Made by a program: the position numbers and the translations under genes. The notes under the pieces were generated by a model. It had not been told where the DNA came from, ran no database searches, and worked only from the letters and a program-made list of their open reading frames with translations. This document shows positions 17,454 to 26,800 of a stretch of 46,676 nucleotides of DNA, piece by piece. This DNA is from Bernardetia sp. (lineage in GTDB: Bacteria > Bacteroidota > Bacteroidia > Cytophagales > Bernardetiaceae), in assembly GCF_020630935.1 (NCBI RefSeq), contig NZ_JAHDIG010000038.1, positions 1 through 46,676 of the forward strand. The letters run 5' to 3'. Every line of letters begins with the position of its first letter. The first letter of the stretch is position 1.

Positions 17454-19076
17454 ATGGAAAATTTTATTCTTTCTCTTATTTTTTGGTTTCCTCTTTTGGG
17501 AAGTTCTTTGTGTTTGATTCCTTTTGGAAAAGACAAAGCTCATTTTTATAAATGGATTGGAATAGGTACACTTTCTACTCAGCTTCTTTGGGTAACAGTG
17601 ATGCTATTTTTTGCAAAAACAAATTTAGATGCTTCTGTTCTTGATGCTCAAAATCTGCTTTTATCTGAAAAATTGACTTGGTGGCATATCAGTTTGGGGA
17701 AATTTGGAATCCTACACGCTGATTATTTTTTAGGTATTGATAAAAATAACATCTTGCTTATCGGACTTTCTGCGCTTATTTTGTGGGTAGGAGGTTTAGC
17801 TTCTGTTTTTTCTAAAACAGTTTTGACTCGCTCTCGTCTGTATTTTTTCTTCTATTTGCTGCTGTCTTGGGCTGTGATGGGAAGTTTTCTTTCTCTTGAT
17901 TTCTTGCTTTTCTTTATCTGCTTTGAGTTTATGCTCCTGCCAATGTATTTTCTGATAGGAATTTGGGGAGGAAAAAAGAAAGAATATGCAGCCATTAAGT
18001 TTTTTATCTATACACTTATTGGTTCGGTCTTGATTCTAATTGCTGGAATTATTATTGTAAATTCTGGAACAGACATTACAAAAACAGCCTTAGAACTAAA
18101 TATTTCAGTAGATGAAGTCATCGAAAAACTTAAAAATTCTACGCTAGAACCTTCTCAAGTCGTACATTCCTTTGACATGTTAGCATTTAAAGATGTAAAT
18201 TATTTTTCTACTGGTTCTGCTCTTTTTGATTATGATGGCAATACACTTAGAATTGCCGTTTTCTTTCTGCTAGTCATTGGTTTTGCTATCAAACTTCCAA
18301 TTGCACCTCTGCATACGTGGTTACCTATTGCCCACGTAGAAGCCTCTACACCTATTTCGATGGTTTTGGCTGGTGTACTTCTGAAAGTCGGAGGGTATGG
18401 GCTATTACGCTTGCCTTTTTCTGTTCTTACAGATGTAGCGATAGATTTTTCGTTTTGGCTGGCAGCTTGGGGTGTTTTCTCTATGTTGTATGGCTCATTT
18501 TTAGCACTTGGTCAGACAAATTTAAAGCGAATGATTGCCTATTCTTCGGTTTCACACATGGGTTTTGTCTTGCTAGGTTTGGCTGCTATCAATGTAGAAG
18601 GAACAAATGGAGCAATTTATCAGATGGTAAGTCACGGACTTATCTCGCCTTTGCTTTTTCTTTTGGTAGGCGTTTTTTATGAACAAACTAATGATTTGAC
18701 TATTACAAATTATAGTGGACTTTTCCACAAACTTCCTCGTTATACAGCTTTTGTCGGTGTTGCTTTTTTTGCAGGACTAGGCTTGCCTACTTTTGCTAGT
18801 TTTGTTGCTGAACTTACTGTTTTCCTAGGAGCTTTTTCATCCGATTATATTCCTGTTTGGCTCTCTGCTTTGGCAGTCTTGACACTTATTTTTACAGCAA
18901 GTTATTTCCTATGGACATACAAGCGCATGTTTTTAGGCGAGTTTTCATTGCATCACAGTCTTAAAAATCAAGATTTACAGGATATTCCAACTTCTCAAAA
19001 AATTATTGCTATCATTTTGACTGCGTTTGCTATTTTGTTAGGAATTTTTCCAAATTTGGTTTTTGAGTGGTTGTAA
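17454..19076 (+). CDS. nuoM: NADH-quinone oxidoreductase subunit M (stand-alone)
   Basis: This 540-residue multi-spanning antiporter-like subunit belongs to the complex I proton pump. The functional residues of the family are visible: the TM5 glutamate in ICFEFMLLPMYFLIGIWGG and the TM7 lysine in FAIKLPIAPLHTWLPIAH, followed by VEASTPISMVLAGVLLKVGG and the SHMGFVLLG motif. An insert of about 60 residues before TM7 (roughly 205-265) is hydrophilic and may be a periplasmic loop. NuoM normally sits next to nuoL and nuoN. Here the neighbours are a lipoprotein and a DUF1016 nuclease gene, so this is either a displaced complex I gene or an additional paralogue. A second copy of its 3' end lies at about 20161-20205. 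Confidence 0.93.
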   Translation: MENFILSLIFWFPLLGSSLCLIPFGKDKAHFYKWIGIGTLSTQLLWVTVMLFFAKTNLDASVLDAQNLLLSEKLTWWHISLGKFGILHADYFLGIDKNNILLIGLSALILWVGGLASVFSKTVLTRSRLYFFFYLLLSWAVMGSFLSLDFLLFFICFEFMLLPMYFLIGIWGGKKKEYAAIKFFIYTLIGSVLILIAGIIIVNSGTDITKTALELNISVDEVIEKLKNSTLEPSQVVHSFDMLAFKDVNYFSTGSALFDYDGNTLRIAVFFLLVIGFAIKLPIAPLHTWLPIAHVEASTPISMVLAGVLLKVGGYGLLRLPFSVLTDVAIDFSFWLAAWGVFSMLYGSFLALGQTNLKRMIAYSSVSHMGFVLLGLAAINVEGTNGAIYQMVSHGLISPLLFLLVGVFYEQTNDLTITNYSGLFHKLPRYTAFVGVAFFAGLGLPTFASFVAELTVFLGAFSSDYIPVWLSALAVLTLIFTASYFLWTYKRMFLGEFSLHHSLKNQDLQDIPTSQKIIAIILTAFAILLGIFPNLVFEWL

Positions 19077-19120
19077 AAAGGTAGTATTTTATTATTTTGA
19101 ATCGAAAATTATAGGTCAGA

Positions 19121-20137
19121 ATGGAGGATATAGAAAAAAGACTTTTCAGAAACATAGAACAACTCATTGAGGAAAGCAAGAAAGAAGTCGCAATAAGTGT
19201 AAATCAGATAATGAGTAAGTTGTATTGGAATATTGGCAAAGAAATAAAAATGGTAATCTTAAACAATCAGAAGCCTAACTATGGAAAACAAGTTATAGAG
19301 AATTTGAGTGAGAAGTTATCTGCTAGTTATGGTCGTGGGTATAGCAAAACGAATTTGTTTAATGTTATTAAAGTGTACGAAGTTTTTGACAACGAACAGA
19401 TTTTCCACGCACTGAGTGGAAAATTGTCTTGGACACATTTAAGAAAGTTAATGTATATTGATGATGAGTTGAAAAGAGAGTTTTATATAGAAATGTCTAA
19501 ACTAGAAAACTGGAGTACACGTACCTTACAAAATCGTATGAAATCTATGTTATACGAACGTACGTCCATATCCAAAAAACCAAACGAGACTATAAAAAAG
19601 GATTTAGAGATACTAAAAAAAGAGAAACAAATCAATCAAGATTTGGTATTTAGAGACCCTTATCTTTTAGATTTTTTAGATTTGAAAGATACTTATTCCG
19701 AAAAAGATTTGGAAACTGCCATTCTTGCTGATTTACAACGTTTTTTGATAGAATTAGGAAATGATTTTGCTTTTTTGGCTCGTCAGAAACGTATTACTAT
19801 TGACCATACTGATTATTACATTGATTTGTTGTTCTATCATAGAAGATTGAAGTCTTTGGTAGCAATAGATTTGAAATTAGGTGATTTTGAGGCTGGATAT
19901 AAAGGGCAAATGGAACTTTACCTACGCTACTTAGAGAAATATGAAAAAGTAGAAGGAGAAAATTCGCCCATTGGTTTGATATTATGTAGTGGAAAAAATG
20001 AAGAGCATATAGAGTTGTTAGATTTGGAAAGAAGCAATATCAAAGTAGCTGAATATTTAACAATTCTTCCTCCTCTACAACTTTTAAAAGAGAAGTTACA
20101 CAAAGCTATTTTGTACGCTAAAGAGAAAAATAGCTAG
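19121..20137 (+). CDS. DUF1016/YhcG-family PD-(D/E)XK nuclease-like protein
   Basis: This 338-residue protein has the standard two-part architecture. The N-terminal DUF1016_N helical/winged-helix region carries YWNIGKEI, the characteristic GRGYSKTNLFNVIKVYEVF, LSWTHLRKLM and WSTRTLQNRM. The C-terminal PDDEXK core carries YYIDLLFYHRRLKSLVAIDL, K and then GQMELYLRYLEKYEK. The catalytic ExK is DLK here rather than the more common ELK, a conservative change. Members are frequent in mobile and restriction-modification islands, but their role is largely unproven. It begins 44 bp after nuoM and is followed by a degenerate copy of the nuoM 3' end, which suggests insertion at that site. The gene looks intact. 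Confidence 0.92.
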   Translation: MEDIEKRLFRNIEQLIEESKKEVAISVNQIMSKLYWNIGKEIKMVILNNQKPNYGKQVIENLSEKLSASYGRGYSKTNLFNVIKVYEVFDNEQIFHALSGKLSWTHLRKLMYIDDELKREFYIEMSKLENWSTRTLQNRMKSMLYERTSISKKPNETIKKDLEILKKEKQINQDLVFRDPYLLDFLDLKDTYSEKDLETAILADLQRFLIELGNDFAFLARQKRITIDHTDYYIDLLFYHRRLKSLVAIDLKLGDFEAGYKGQMELYLRYLEKYEKVEGENSPIGLILCSGKNEEHIELLDLERSNIKVAEYLTILPPLQLLKEKLHKAILYAKEKNS

Positions 20138-20157
20138 ATAGTCTTTGGGTTTTATAG

Positions 20158-20205
20158 GTCGCTCTCTTAGGTACTTTGCCGAATTTGGTTTTTGGGTGGT
20201 TGTAG
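20158..20205 (+). pseudogene. Duplicated, degenerate 3' end of nuoM
   Basis: This stretch encodes VALLGTLPNLVFGWL-stop, closely matching the nuoM C-terminus AILLGIFPNLVFEWL-stop (19029-19076). The nucleotide match includes AATTTGGTTTTTG and GTGGTTGTA. A stop lies directly upstream, so only the terminal 15 codons remain. Its position immediately after the DUF1016 gene suggests that the nuclease gene was inserted near the 3' end of nuoM and the end was duplicated or replaced. Confidence 0.65.
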
Positions 20206-20301
20206 AATAATGAAAATTGTAATAAGTTACTTTCCTATCTTCCAAAAAAATGACATATTGCATATCATTCTATCTCTAAACAAAAAATTGAAATAAAATC
20301 T

Positions 20302-21669
20302 ATGTCTAAGGTTGGTTTTGGTAAATGGTTAATGATAATTGTATTGTGTTTTGGTTTACAATCCTGTTGGCTATTCACTAATAATGATACAGATTATGAC
20401 AATGTAAATGACGTAATCGATAACTGCATTTCTAGTGAGCCTGTTGAAAATGCTGATTTGATAGACCCCTGCACAGGCTGCCCAAAAGATACGCTCAAAA
20501 TCACTTCTGACAAGATAAATAATCTCAATGTTTATTTGGAAATTTCTGGAAGTATGAAGGGTTATATGCCTAAGCAAACAGGCAGAAGTACAGGCTTTCA
20601 GAAACAAATGGCAAGTCTTTTTTCGTGGTTTGTAACCAGTACAGAAGCAAAAAATAAAAATTTCTATGGCATAAAAGACGACCAAACCACGCTAGAGTTT
20701 GAATCTAAAGACGACGTAGCTTCAAAAATATCAAGAGCAGAATTTGAGTTTGGAGCAACTACCACTTTGCCAGATTTAGTAGAAAAAATTATCAAAAAAA
20801 CAGGACAAGAAGATGTAAGTGTTATCGTTTCAGATTTTTTATACTCTCCACCTAATGTTTTGAACCTAGAAGGAACACTGGGTGTACGCCTTAGAGAAAT
20901 GTTTTTAAAACGTCCAGAAATAGCTCTTTCTGTCTATGCTTTTAAGTCAGATTATTCTGGAAAGTTTTATACAGTTACAAATCAAGTGATTACGAATTGT
21001 TGTAATGACAAACGTCCGTATTATGTTTGGGTGTTGGGAAAACAACCTTTGGTAGCACAACTTGACAGACTCATTGGTGAAAAAATGAAATTTGAAGAAG
21101 AGTTGCATATTGGTAAAACGTATGGAAAAATGGAAGGCGAGATTTTGGCACAGTCAGGCAGAGATATGAATGCCTATTGGCAAAGAAAATCGGATTGTCC
21201 GAATATAATTACAGAAGCAAAAAACATTTCAGAAGAAGAGAAGCTACTTTATACTATCGGCTTGGATTTGAGCAAGTTACCCAAACAACATCAAAATTTA
21301 GAGTATCTAAAAAATAACTTGGTAGTTCGTTCTTCTAATTCAAAAAGTAACATAACCAAAATCTACACGTATAAAGATTTTGAGTCCAAACTAGCAAAAG
21401 AAGATGTAGTTCTTGCCAAAAAATATACGCATTTTGTAGAAATTCAGACCTTTTCAGTAGATACACCAAACAAAACTACTCTAAGTTTAGAGCTTCAAAA
21501 CAGCTTACCTACATGGGTAGAAACTTGGAATACAGAATCTGATGAAACAGATGCAGAACGCAACGAAAAAACGGTTCTTTTGAAACGTGTTATTTCTGGA
21601 ATACAGGAAGCACATGAAAATGAAACACTTTTTTCATATCCGTATATCATTACAGCAAGTGCATTGTAA
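20302..21669 (+). CDS. Lipoprotein with TSP3-like segment and vWA-like domain
   Basis: This 455-residue first gene of the tubulin/actin-like cluster encodes a lipoprotein (lipobox GLQSC, Cys22). An acidic TDYDNVNDVIDNC (residues 30-42) matches a thrombospondin type-3 calcium repeat, usual just after the lipid anchor in Bacteroidota envelope proteins. LNVYLEISGSMKGYM (75-89) looks like the first strand and MIDAS loop of a von Willebrand A domain with Glu for the first Asp. GATTTLP (151-157) and SVIVSDF (173-179) fit the second and third MIDAS positions. The C-terminal 200 residues are unassigned. vWA domains bind partners through a metal, so this is probably the periplasmic adhesion or scaffold subunit. 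The vWA call is by pattern only. It is followed after 78 bp by the next cluster gene. Confidence 0.75.
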   Translation: MSKVGFGKWLMIIVLCFGLQSCWLFTNNDTDYDNVNDVIDNCISSEPVENADLIDPCTGCPKDTLKITSDKINNLNVYLEISGSMKGYMPKQTGRSTGFQKQMASLFSWFVTSTEAKNKNFYGIKDDQTTLEFESKDDVASKISRAEFEFGATTTLPDLVEKIIKKTGQEDVSVIVSDFLYSPPNVLNLEGTLGVRLREMFLKRPEIALSVYAFKSDYSGKFYTVTNQVITNCCNDKRPYYVWVLGKQPLVAQLDRLIGEKMKFEEELHIGKTYGKMEGEILAQSGRDMNAYWQRKSDCPNIITEAKNISEEEKLLYTIGLDLSKLPKQHQNLEYLKNNLVVRSSNSKSNITKIYTYKDFESKLAKEDVVLAKKYTHFVEIQTFSVDTPNKTTLSLELQNSLPTWVETWNTESDETDAERNEKTVLLKRVISGIQEAHENETLFSYPYIITASAL

Positions 21670-21677
21670 AAATACTT

Positions 21678-21711
21678 CCTCGTTGACGGTTCTAAAACCT
21701 CAACGACGGTT
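21678..21711 (+). repeat. CCTCGTTGACGG/CCTCAACGACGG hairpin element, copy 1
   Basis: The two 12-mers are separated by TTCTAAAA; TCGTTGA and TCAACGA are reverse complements. The order of the half-sites is opposite to that in the other four copies. It lies 36 bp before the start at 21748. Confidence 0.8.
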
Positions 21712-21747
21712 AAAATTCATAATTCTAATAATTCGTAATCGATTTTC

Positions 21748-22155
21748 ATGAGAGATTTTTTAATAGCCATTTATGAGAAATTTTTGAGGAGTGTTGCCCA
21801 AATTCCTTCCAATACTGTAACAACGTGGCGTAACGATGTTTTTCCTCTTTCCTTGTGGCTACTTTTAGCTATTACCTTTGTGGCTGCCATTCTATTTTAT
21901 TTTTTCTACAACAGACTTTATTCATCTTACAATAGCGTTGGAAGCTGGTTCAGAACATTCCTACTAAGTGGATTTCTGACTGGAGTAGTCAGTTTTATTA
22001 TTGCTTATTCAGCATTTTCTAAAGCCTTCAAACCTGTCTTGACACTTTCACTTTGGTATGCTGTATTGAATTTACTCTATGGTTTAATCTTGTTTTTTGT
22101 CTTTTCTCTACTTTTCAAATGGTTTTCTACCAACGGACGAAAAACGCCTTTTTAG
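21748..22155 (+). CDS. Three-TM membrane protein of the tubulin/actin-like cluster
   Basis: This 135-residue protein has three predicted membrane helices (about 33-53, 70-90 and 98-123) and an amphipathic N-terminal 30 residues. The N-terminus contains WRNDVFPLSLW just before the first helix. There is no signal peptide and no family that I recognise. It sits between the vWA-like lipoprotein and the tubulin-like gene, with hairpin elements on both sides. I infer an inner-membrane anchor for the cytosolic NTPases. It ends with a charged NGRKTPF tail. Confidence 0.75.
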   Translation: MRDFLIAIYEKFLRSVAQIPSNTVTTWRNDVFPLSLWLLLAITFVAAILFYFFYNRLYSSYNSVGSWFRTFLLSGFLTGVVSFIIAYSAFSKAFKPVLTLSLWYAVLNLLYGLILFFVFSLLFKWFSTNGRKTPF

Positions 22156-22164
22156 ATTCATTTT

Positions 22165-22197
22165 CCTCAACGACGGCTTTAGTCCTCGTTGATGGTT
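22165..22197 (+). repeat. CCTCAACGACGG/CCTCGTTGATGG hairpin element, copy 2
   Basis: CAACGA and TCGTTG form the stem around CGGCTTTAGTCC. The element contains an ATG at 22192, in frame with the downstream gene, but the likely start is at 22252, 54 bp further on. Confidence 0.8.
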
Positions 22198-22251
22198 CAA
22201 ATAAAAAATATCTACTACTCGTATCTTGCGAGTAATACAAAACAACAAACA

Positions 22252-23721
22252 ATGAGCAGCAAAAATAATCTTTTCATTTTTGGAATAGGAGGAACAGGAA
22301 CAAGAGTAGTCAAGTCATTGATAATGCTTCTTTCGGCTGGCGTAAAAATAAATGCTGAAAAAGTAGTTCCCATTCTGATAGACCCACACGAAACAAGCGA
22401 CGAATACAGAAAAGTAAAAATGATGTTGGAGCAGTACGAAAAAATGTTTCAACACGCCAAAACTACTAACACTTCATTTTTTTCTACCGAAATTCTTCCA
22501 TTAGGCAAACTGCATAGCGAAACGATAAATGATGCAGAAAAAATAGATAATTCTTTTGGGCTTAGTTTTAGTAAATACGCTAAAAATACCTTTGAAGAGT
22601 TTATTGGCTATAACAAGGATATGTCCAGCCAAGACCAAGCACTTGTATCGATGTTTTTCTCTGAAAAAGACCGAAAAAGTGAGATGGCTGTTGGCTTTCG
22701 TGGAAACCCCAGTATGGGAAGCGTGATTTTGAATAAGCTGGAAGATTCTGAAGAGTTTAAGTTTTTCAAAAGAGTTTTCAATACAGGAGATAAGATTTTT
22801 TTAGTTAGTTCTATTTTTGGTGGAACAGGTGCATCTGGTTTTCCATTGCTTCTCAAAAATCTACAAAGTGCTGGCGACAACATTCAGAAAGCCGTAAAAG
22901 GTGCTGTAAGTGTGATGCCTTATTTTAAGCTCAACGAAAATAGAGATAGTTTTATAGATTCTAATTCTTTCATTACCAAAACAAAGGCTGCGCTGTCTTT
23001 TTATGAAAATCAGTTGAAGGGAATTGATGAACTCTACTACATTGCTGATAGTCAGTTGGCAATGCACAACAACGATGAGAAAATACAAGAAAATGCAGCT
23101 CATCTAGTTGAAATGATGGCTGCGATGGGAATTATAGATTTTACAAGTTTGCCAAAAGGCTACGATACAAAAGTAGCTTCGACTAGCAGAGATAGTAATT
23201 TTCACGAGTGTTCCATCGAACTAGATACTAAAGAACTTTCTCTTTACAATTTGGATGAAGATACGCTCCGAATTATCCATAAACCGATTATTAAGTTTTT
23301 ATTTTTGACGTATATCTATAATAATTTAGGTAGAAAAGCAGATTCGCAGCCGTGGTTTAAGGAAACGCTAGGAAATGACTTTGATGATGCGTTTAAGAAA
23401 GGAAATGGAGAGTTTGAGCCGTTAGTGAAGTTTTTGATTGATTATAATTCGTGGCTTAGAGAAATGGGGGTAAAGGAAAGAAAATTTGTTCCTTTCAATG
23501 TAGATACAGATATGAACGAATGGGTCGTCGACCATGGAAAGCTAGTAAAGAAAAGTTTTGCCAATAAATTTTTCAATACTCGTCTTTCAGATGATAGAAT
23601 CAATGTAATTCTAAACGATGAGGTGCGAAGCCTTAAAACGGACAAAAAAGGATTTGATAAGCTATTAGAATTGATGGACAGAGCAACCGACTCTATTTAC
23701 ACAAAATATTTTAAGATATAA
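22252..23721 (+). CDS. FtsZ/tubulin-like GTPase
   Basis: This 489-residue cytosolic protein has the tubulin-superfamily signature. The N-terminal strand and loop FIFGIGGTGTRVVKSL (8-23) correspond to T1, and SSIFGGTGASGFP (about 185-197) is the T4 phosphate loop equivalent to GGGTGTG. It fits the group Pfam calls Tubulin_2, and the FtsZ-like family that Makarova and Koonin linked to vWA proteins. It is longer than FtsZ, with an unassigned C-terminal 200 residues, and no obvious T7 GxxNxDxxD catalytic motif, so polymer-coupled hydrolysis is uncertain. The frame is open from 22189, but that ATG lies inside a hairpin repeat and the first 21 codons look non-coding, so I use ATG 22252 (MSSKNNLFIF). 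It is followed after 130 bp by the actin-like gene. Confidence 0.85.
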   Translation: MSSKNNLFIFGIGGTGTRVVKSLIMLLSAGVKINAEKVVPILIDPHETSDEYRKVKMMLEQYEKMFQHAKTTNTSFFSTEILPLGKLHSETINDAEKIDNSFGLSFSKYAKNTFEEFIGYNKDMSSQDQALVSMFFSEKDRKSEMAVGFRGNPSMGSVILNKLEDSEEFKFFKRVFNTGDKIFLVSSIFGGTGASGFPLLLKNLQSAGDNIQKAVKGAVSVMPYFKLNENRDSFIDSNSFITKTKAALSFYENQLKGIDELYYIADSQLAMHNNDEKIQENAAHLVEMMAAMGIIDFTSLPKGYDTKVASTSRDSNFHECSIELDTKELSLYNLDEDTLRIIHKPIIKFLFLTYIYNNLGRKADSQPWFKETLGNDFDDAFKKGNGEFEPLVKFLIDYNSWLREMGVKERKFVPFNVDTDMNEWVVDHGKLVKKSFANKFFNTRLSDDRINVILNDEVRSLKTDKKGFDKLLELMDRATDSIYTKYFKI

Positions 23722-23725
23722 CTCC

Positions 23726-23825
23726 TAAAACTTTGTCAGTAGTTTGCTTATAAACTCTGACAATAGTTGAAACAAATATTCATATAAACTATTGATAGCT
23801 TTTTAAAAAGTCTGTCAAAGTTTTA
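23726..23825. repeat. 100-bp imperfect inverted repeat between tubulin-like and actin-like genes
   Basis: TAAAACTTTGTCAG (23726-23739) and CTGTCAAAGTTTTA (23812-23825) pair with a single mismatch, enclosing 72 bp. It fills nearly the whole gap between the two NTPase genes, the only junction of this size in the cluster without the CCTCAACGACGG element. It could be a dispersed intergenic repeat or a stable RNA structure that separates the expression levels of the two genes. Confidence 0.5.
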
Positions 23826-23851
23826 GACAAAGAAAATAATCATTTTCAATT

Positions 23852-26800
23852 ATGGCTCAAAACAACAGTCGTCATTTACTTACACTAAGAAAAGAAAGAA
23901 ATACAGATAAAAAAGGCTGGCACACGACCGAAATCTACAATGCTTCACGCATTGAGGAAATAGACGATCCCAATGGCTCAAAAGTAGCTATTCCACCAAG
24001 TTCGATTCCTACACCTTTTGCGCAGATGCACCTCTACGATGTGGCTTTCAAAATGGTTAATCGTTTAGGACACGAAGGAAATACCATTTATCATAGCTTA
24101 GTTTCGGAATGCCTTGATGCGATAGATTTGATTTATAACCTTAGAGAGCATTTACAAGCCGATAGAAACGGTCATTTTTCACTTATAGAATGGAATATCG
24201 ATGAGCGAACAAAAGCACTCAAAGAATCATCAAATGATGGACATCAGCTTTTGGGAAAGACATTAGAACTTTTTACTGGAGAACTTTCGCCATTTGGTAA
24301 AGACTTACAAGGAGAGCGCAAAACGCCAAGTTTTTATATTCTGACGTATGATTCTACGCCAATTATTTCTACCTCACCTCTTACTTTTGCTTTTGTTTCC
24401 AAAACAGCAGAATACGAAAAAGAACACTTTTTAGAGTTGGTTAGTCCTATCAAGACATTAGACGGACGTTCTATGTTTACAGGTTTGAAGCCATTACATC
24501 AGCGTCCAATGGAGTTTCAAAACTATATGCATCGTCTGTTTTATTTGCATAAAGGACTTCTCAACCAAATGGATAATGTACACGAATATTTGCGTATCCA
24601 AAAAGAGAAATTTCATACAGCAAAAGGCAGTGAAATAAAAGAAATCTACGACGAAAATTCCAAAATGGGAGCTTTCGAAATGGATTATAAAGATGTTGTC
24701 ATTAATGGAAAAACCCCACGTATTGAAAGAGTAGCTTGGAAAAGTTGTGCGCCAATCATTACAGATGGCGATTTGGATAGTAGTTATTTGATAAAACCAA
24801 GTCCTTCGAAAGAAAAAACAGCTCGTTTGGAAATTGGAGAAGGTAGCAATTCTAAAAAAGTATTGCCTTTGGTTTTACAAGAAGGATTTGATAATCCAAA
24901 TTTCAATTATTTCAAAGGAAAGCCGTGGAGCAATAAAACACAAGTAGAGTTTTCATTACCAAAAAACAAGTGGGCAGATAGAAACTTGCCACAAATTGGC
25001 TACAATTATCCGTATTTGGTTACGACAGACTTATTAGCAGAAGATTTAGTCAGAATGCCGTATTTGATTAATCCAGATACGTTTGTTGTTCCTCAAAATC
25101 ATATTCACGCTCAGAATGTAGATTTTCTATTGCCTGTAACGGATTTGTATTTCAAGTTTTTTGATGAAGAAACCCTAATTGATAACCTTACGATTGAGGA
25201 AGTAGAATCTGAACAAGGGAATATTAAAGTAACGCTCAAAGTTCCGATTAAAGGAAACTCAAACAGTCCTGCCTTCCTTACTTTTACTCGTTTTTATGAT
25301 TATGGCAATCCAAGAAACGCCAATAATGGAAAAATAATCAATTTAGTAGATGATGGAAAAGACGAAACGATGGACGATATTCCGTCGCCTTTTTCTATCA
25401 GTATTTATCCTTTTGTGCGTACTGGCGATGCAGAACTAGATAATATGTACAAAATAATGCTACTTTCTTCTCAACTAGATAACGTAGAAGAATATGATTT
25501 AGTGGCTTATAATGAGGAAAAACCAATTTCTAGTAGCGATTCTGCTATCGAAAAAATAAGTAGATTCGAACGCAAAGTAGAAGGTTCACATCTTTCAGTT
25601 TACTCTGTAACAGGAACTTGTTTTGATGCCTTAGAAATTATCACACCCTATACAGGAAAAACAGGCGAAAAAGCAAGAGGTTGGGTTCTGCCACGTTGGA
25701 AAAAACCACCACACAGGGGAACGAATCCAAAACCGTTTACTGTAGCCGTCGATTTTGGAACGACAAATACATTTGTAGCTTTCACAGAAGACGACGCAGC
25801 CACAGCAGGAAAAATCAAAACCTATCCATTTTTTATTGGAGAGGAAGACATGCAAGCCGTTACGCTCAACAAGCCAACAGCCGATAAAAAACATGTAATG
25901 TTGGAAAGGTACAGTTTTGATGACAACGCCATCGGACTTGCCACGACATTTTTCCAAGATAGAATGTTTATGCCAAATTTGATTGGAAATCCTCCAACAC
26001 AAGAAGCAATTTATCAAAACTGGCGCAATACTTTTCCTATCCGAACGGCTCTGATTCACTCTAACGATGTCAAATTTGATGTTTTATTAAATTCAGCTAT
26101 CGGATTTTTATATGAAAAAGATAACCTAGATATTGCAAGACATGGGCAGGAAGTAACGACGAACTTAAAATGGTCTGCCGAAAACTCAAAATTGGTAGAA
26201 GTTTTTATTGAGCAAATTCTTCACATGATTCGAAACAAAGTGATTTTGAATGGTGGTGATTTGTCAAGAACTCGTTTGGTTTGGTTTAAGCCTTTAAGTT
26301 TGCCAAAAACACTAACTGACAAACTCACAAAAGTTTGGAATGAAAACAGCCGAAAAATTTTAGGTAAGAATGTAACCATTCGCCTCGTCAATGAATCAGA
26401 AGCACCTTATTTTTATTATCGTGCGACAGGTAAAATAGACAAAAGTAGTTCTGTCGTGTCGATAGATATTGGAGGTGGTTCTACAGACATTGCGCTTGTT
26501 TCTAATGGAGGAAAAAATAGACTTGCCACTTCTGCATTTTTTGGAGCAAACACACTTTGGGAAGGAAGAGATAGCAAAGACTCTAATCAGTCATCTGAAG
26601 GTGGAATTGTGGCAAAATATCGTCCTTGGTTTAAAGAGCGTATTGCACTTACAAAGAAAGGAATTAGCCAAGCAGCAGGCTCACGAATTGAGATGATTTT
26701 TAATGAAATTATGGATAGTGGGCGTTTTGATTCTGGGGATAAGTCTAGTTTTATGTTTTCGGCAGAACATATTGATTTTGCAGAAAAACTAAGCGAAGAC

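Noticed and set aside
22189-22251. N-terminal extension of the tubulin-like protein
   Set aside because: It begins within a hairpin repeat and its composition is not protein-like; the tubulin N-terminus starts at 22252.
25631-26059. 142-codon minus-strand open frame inside the actin-like gene
   Set aside because: It lies opposite the conserved phosphate-1 region and is a shadow.
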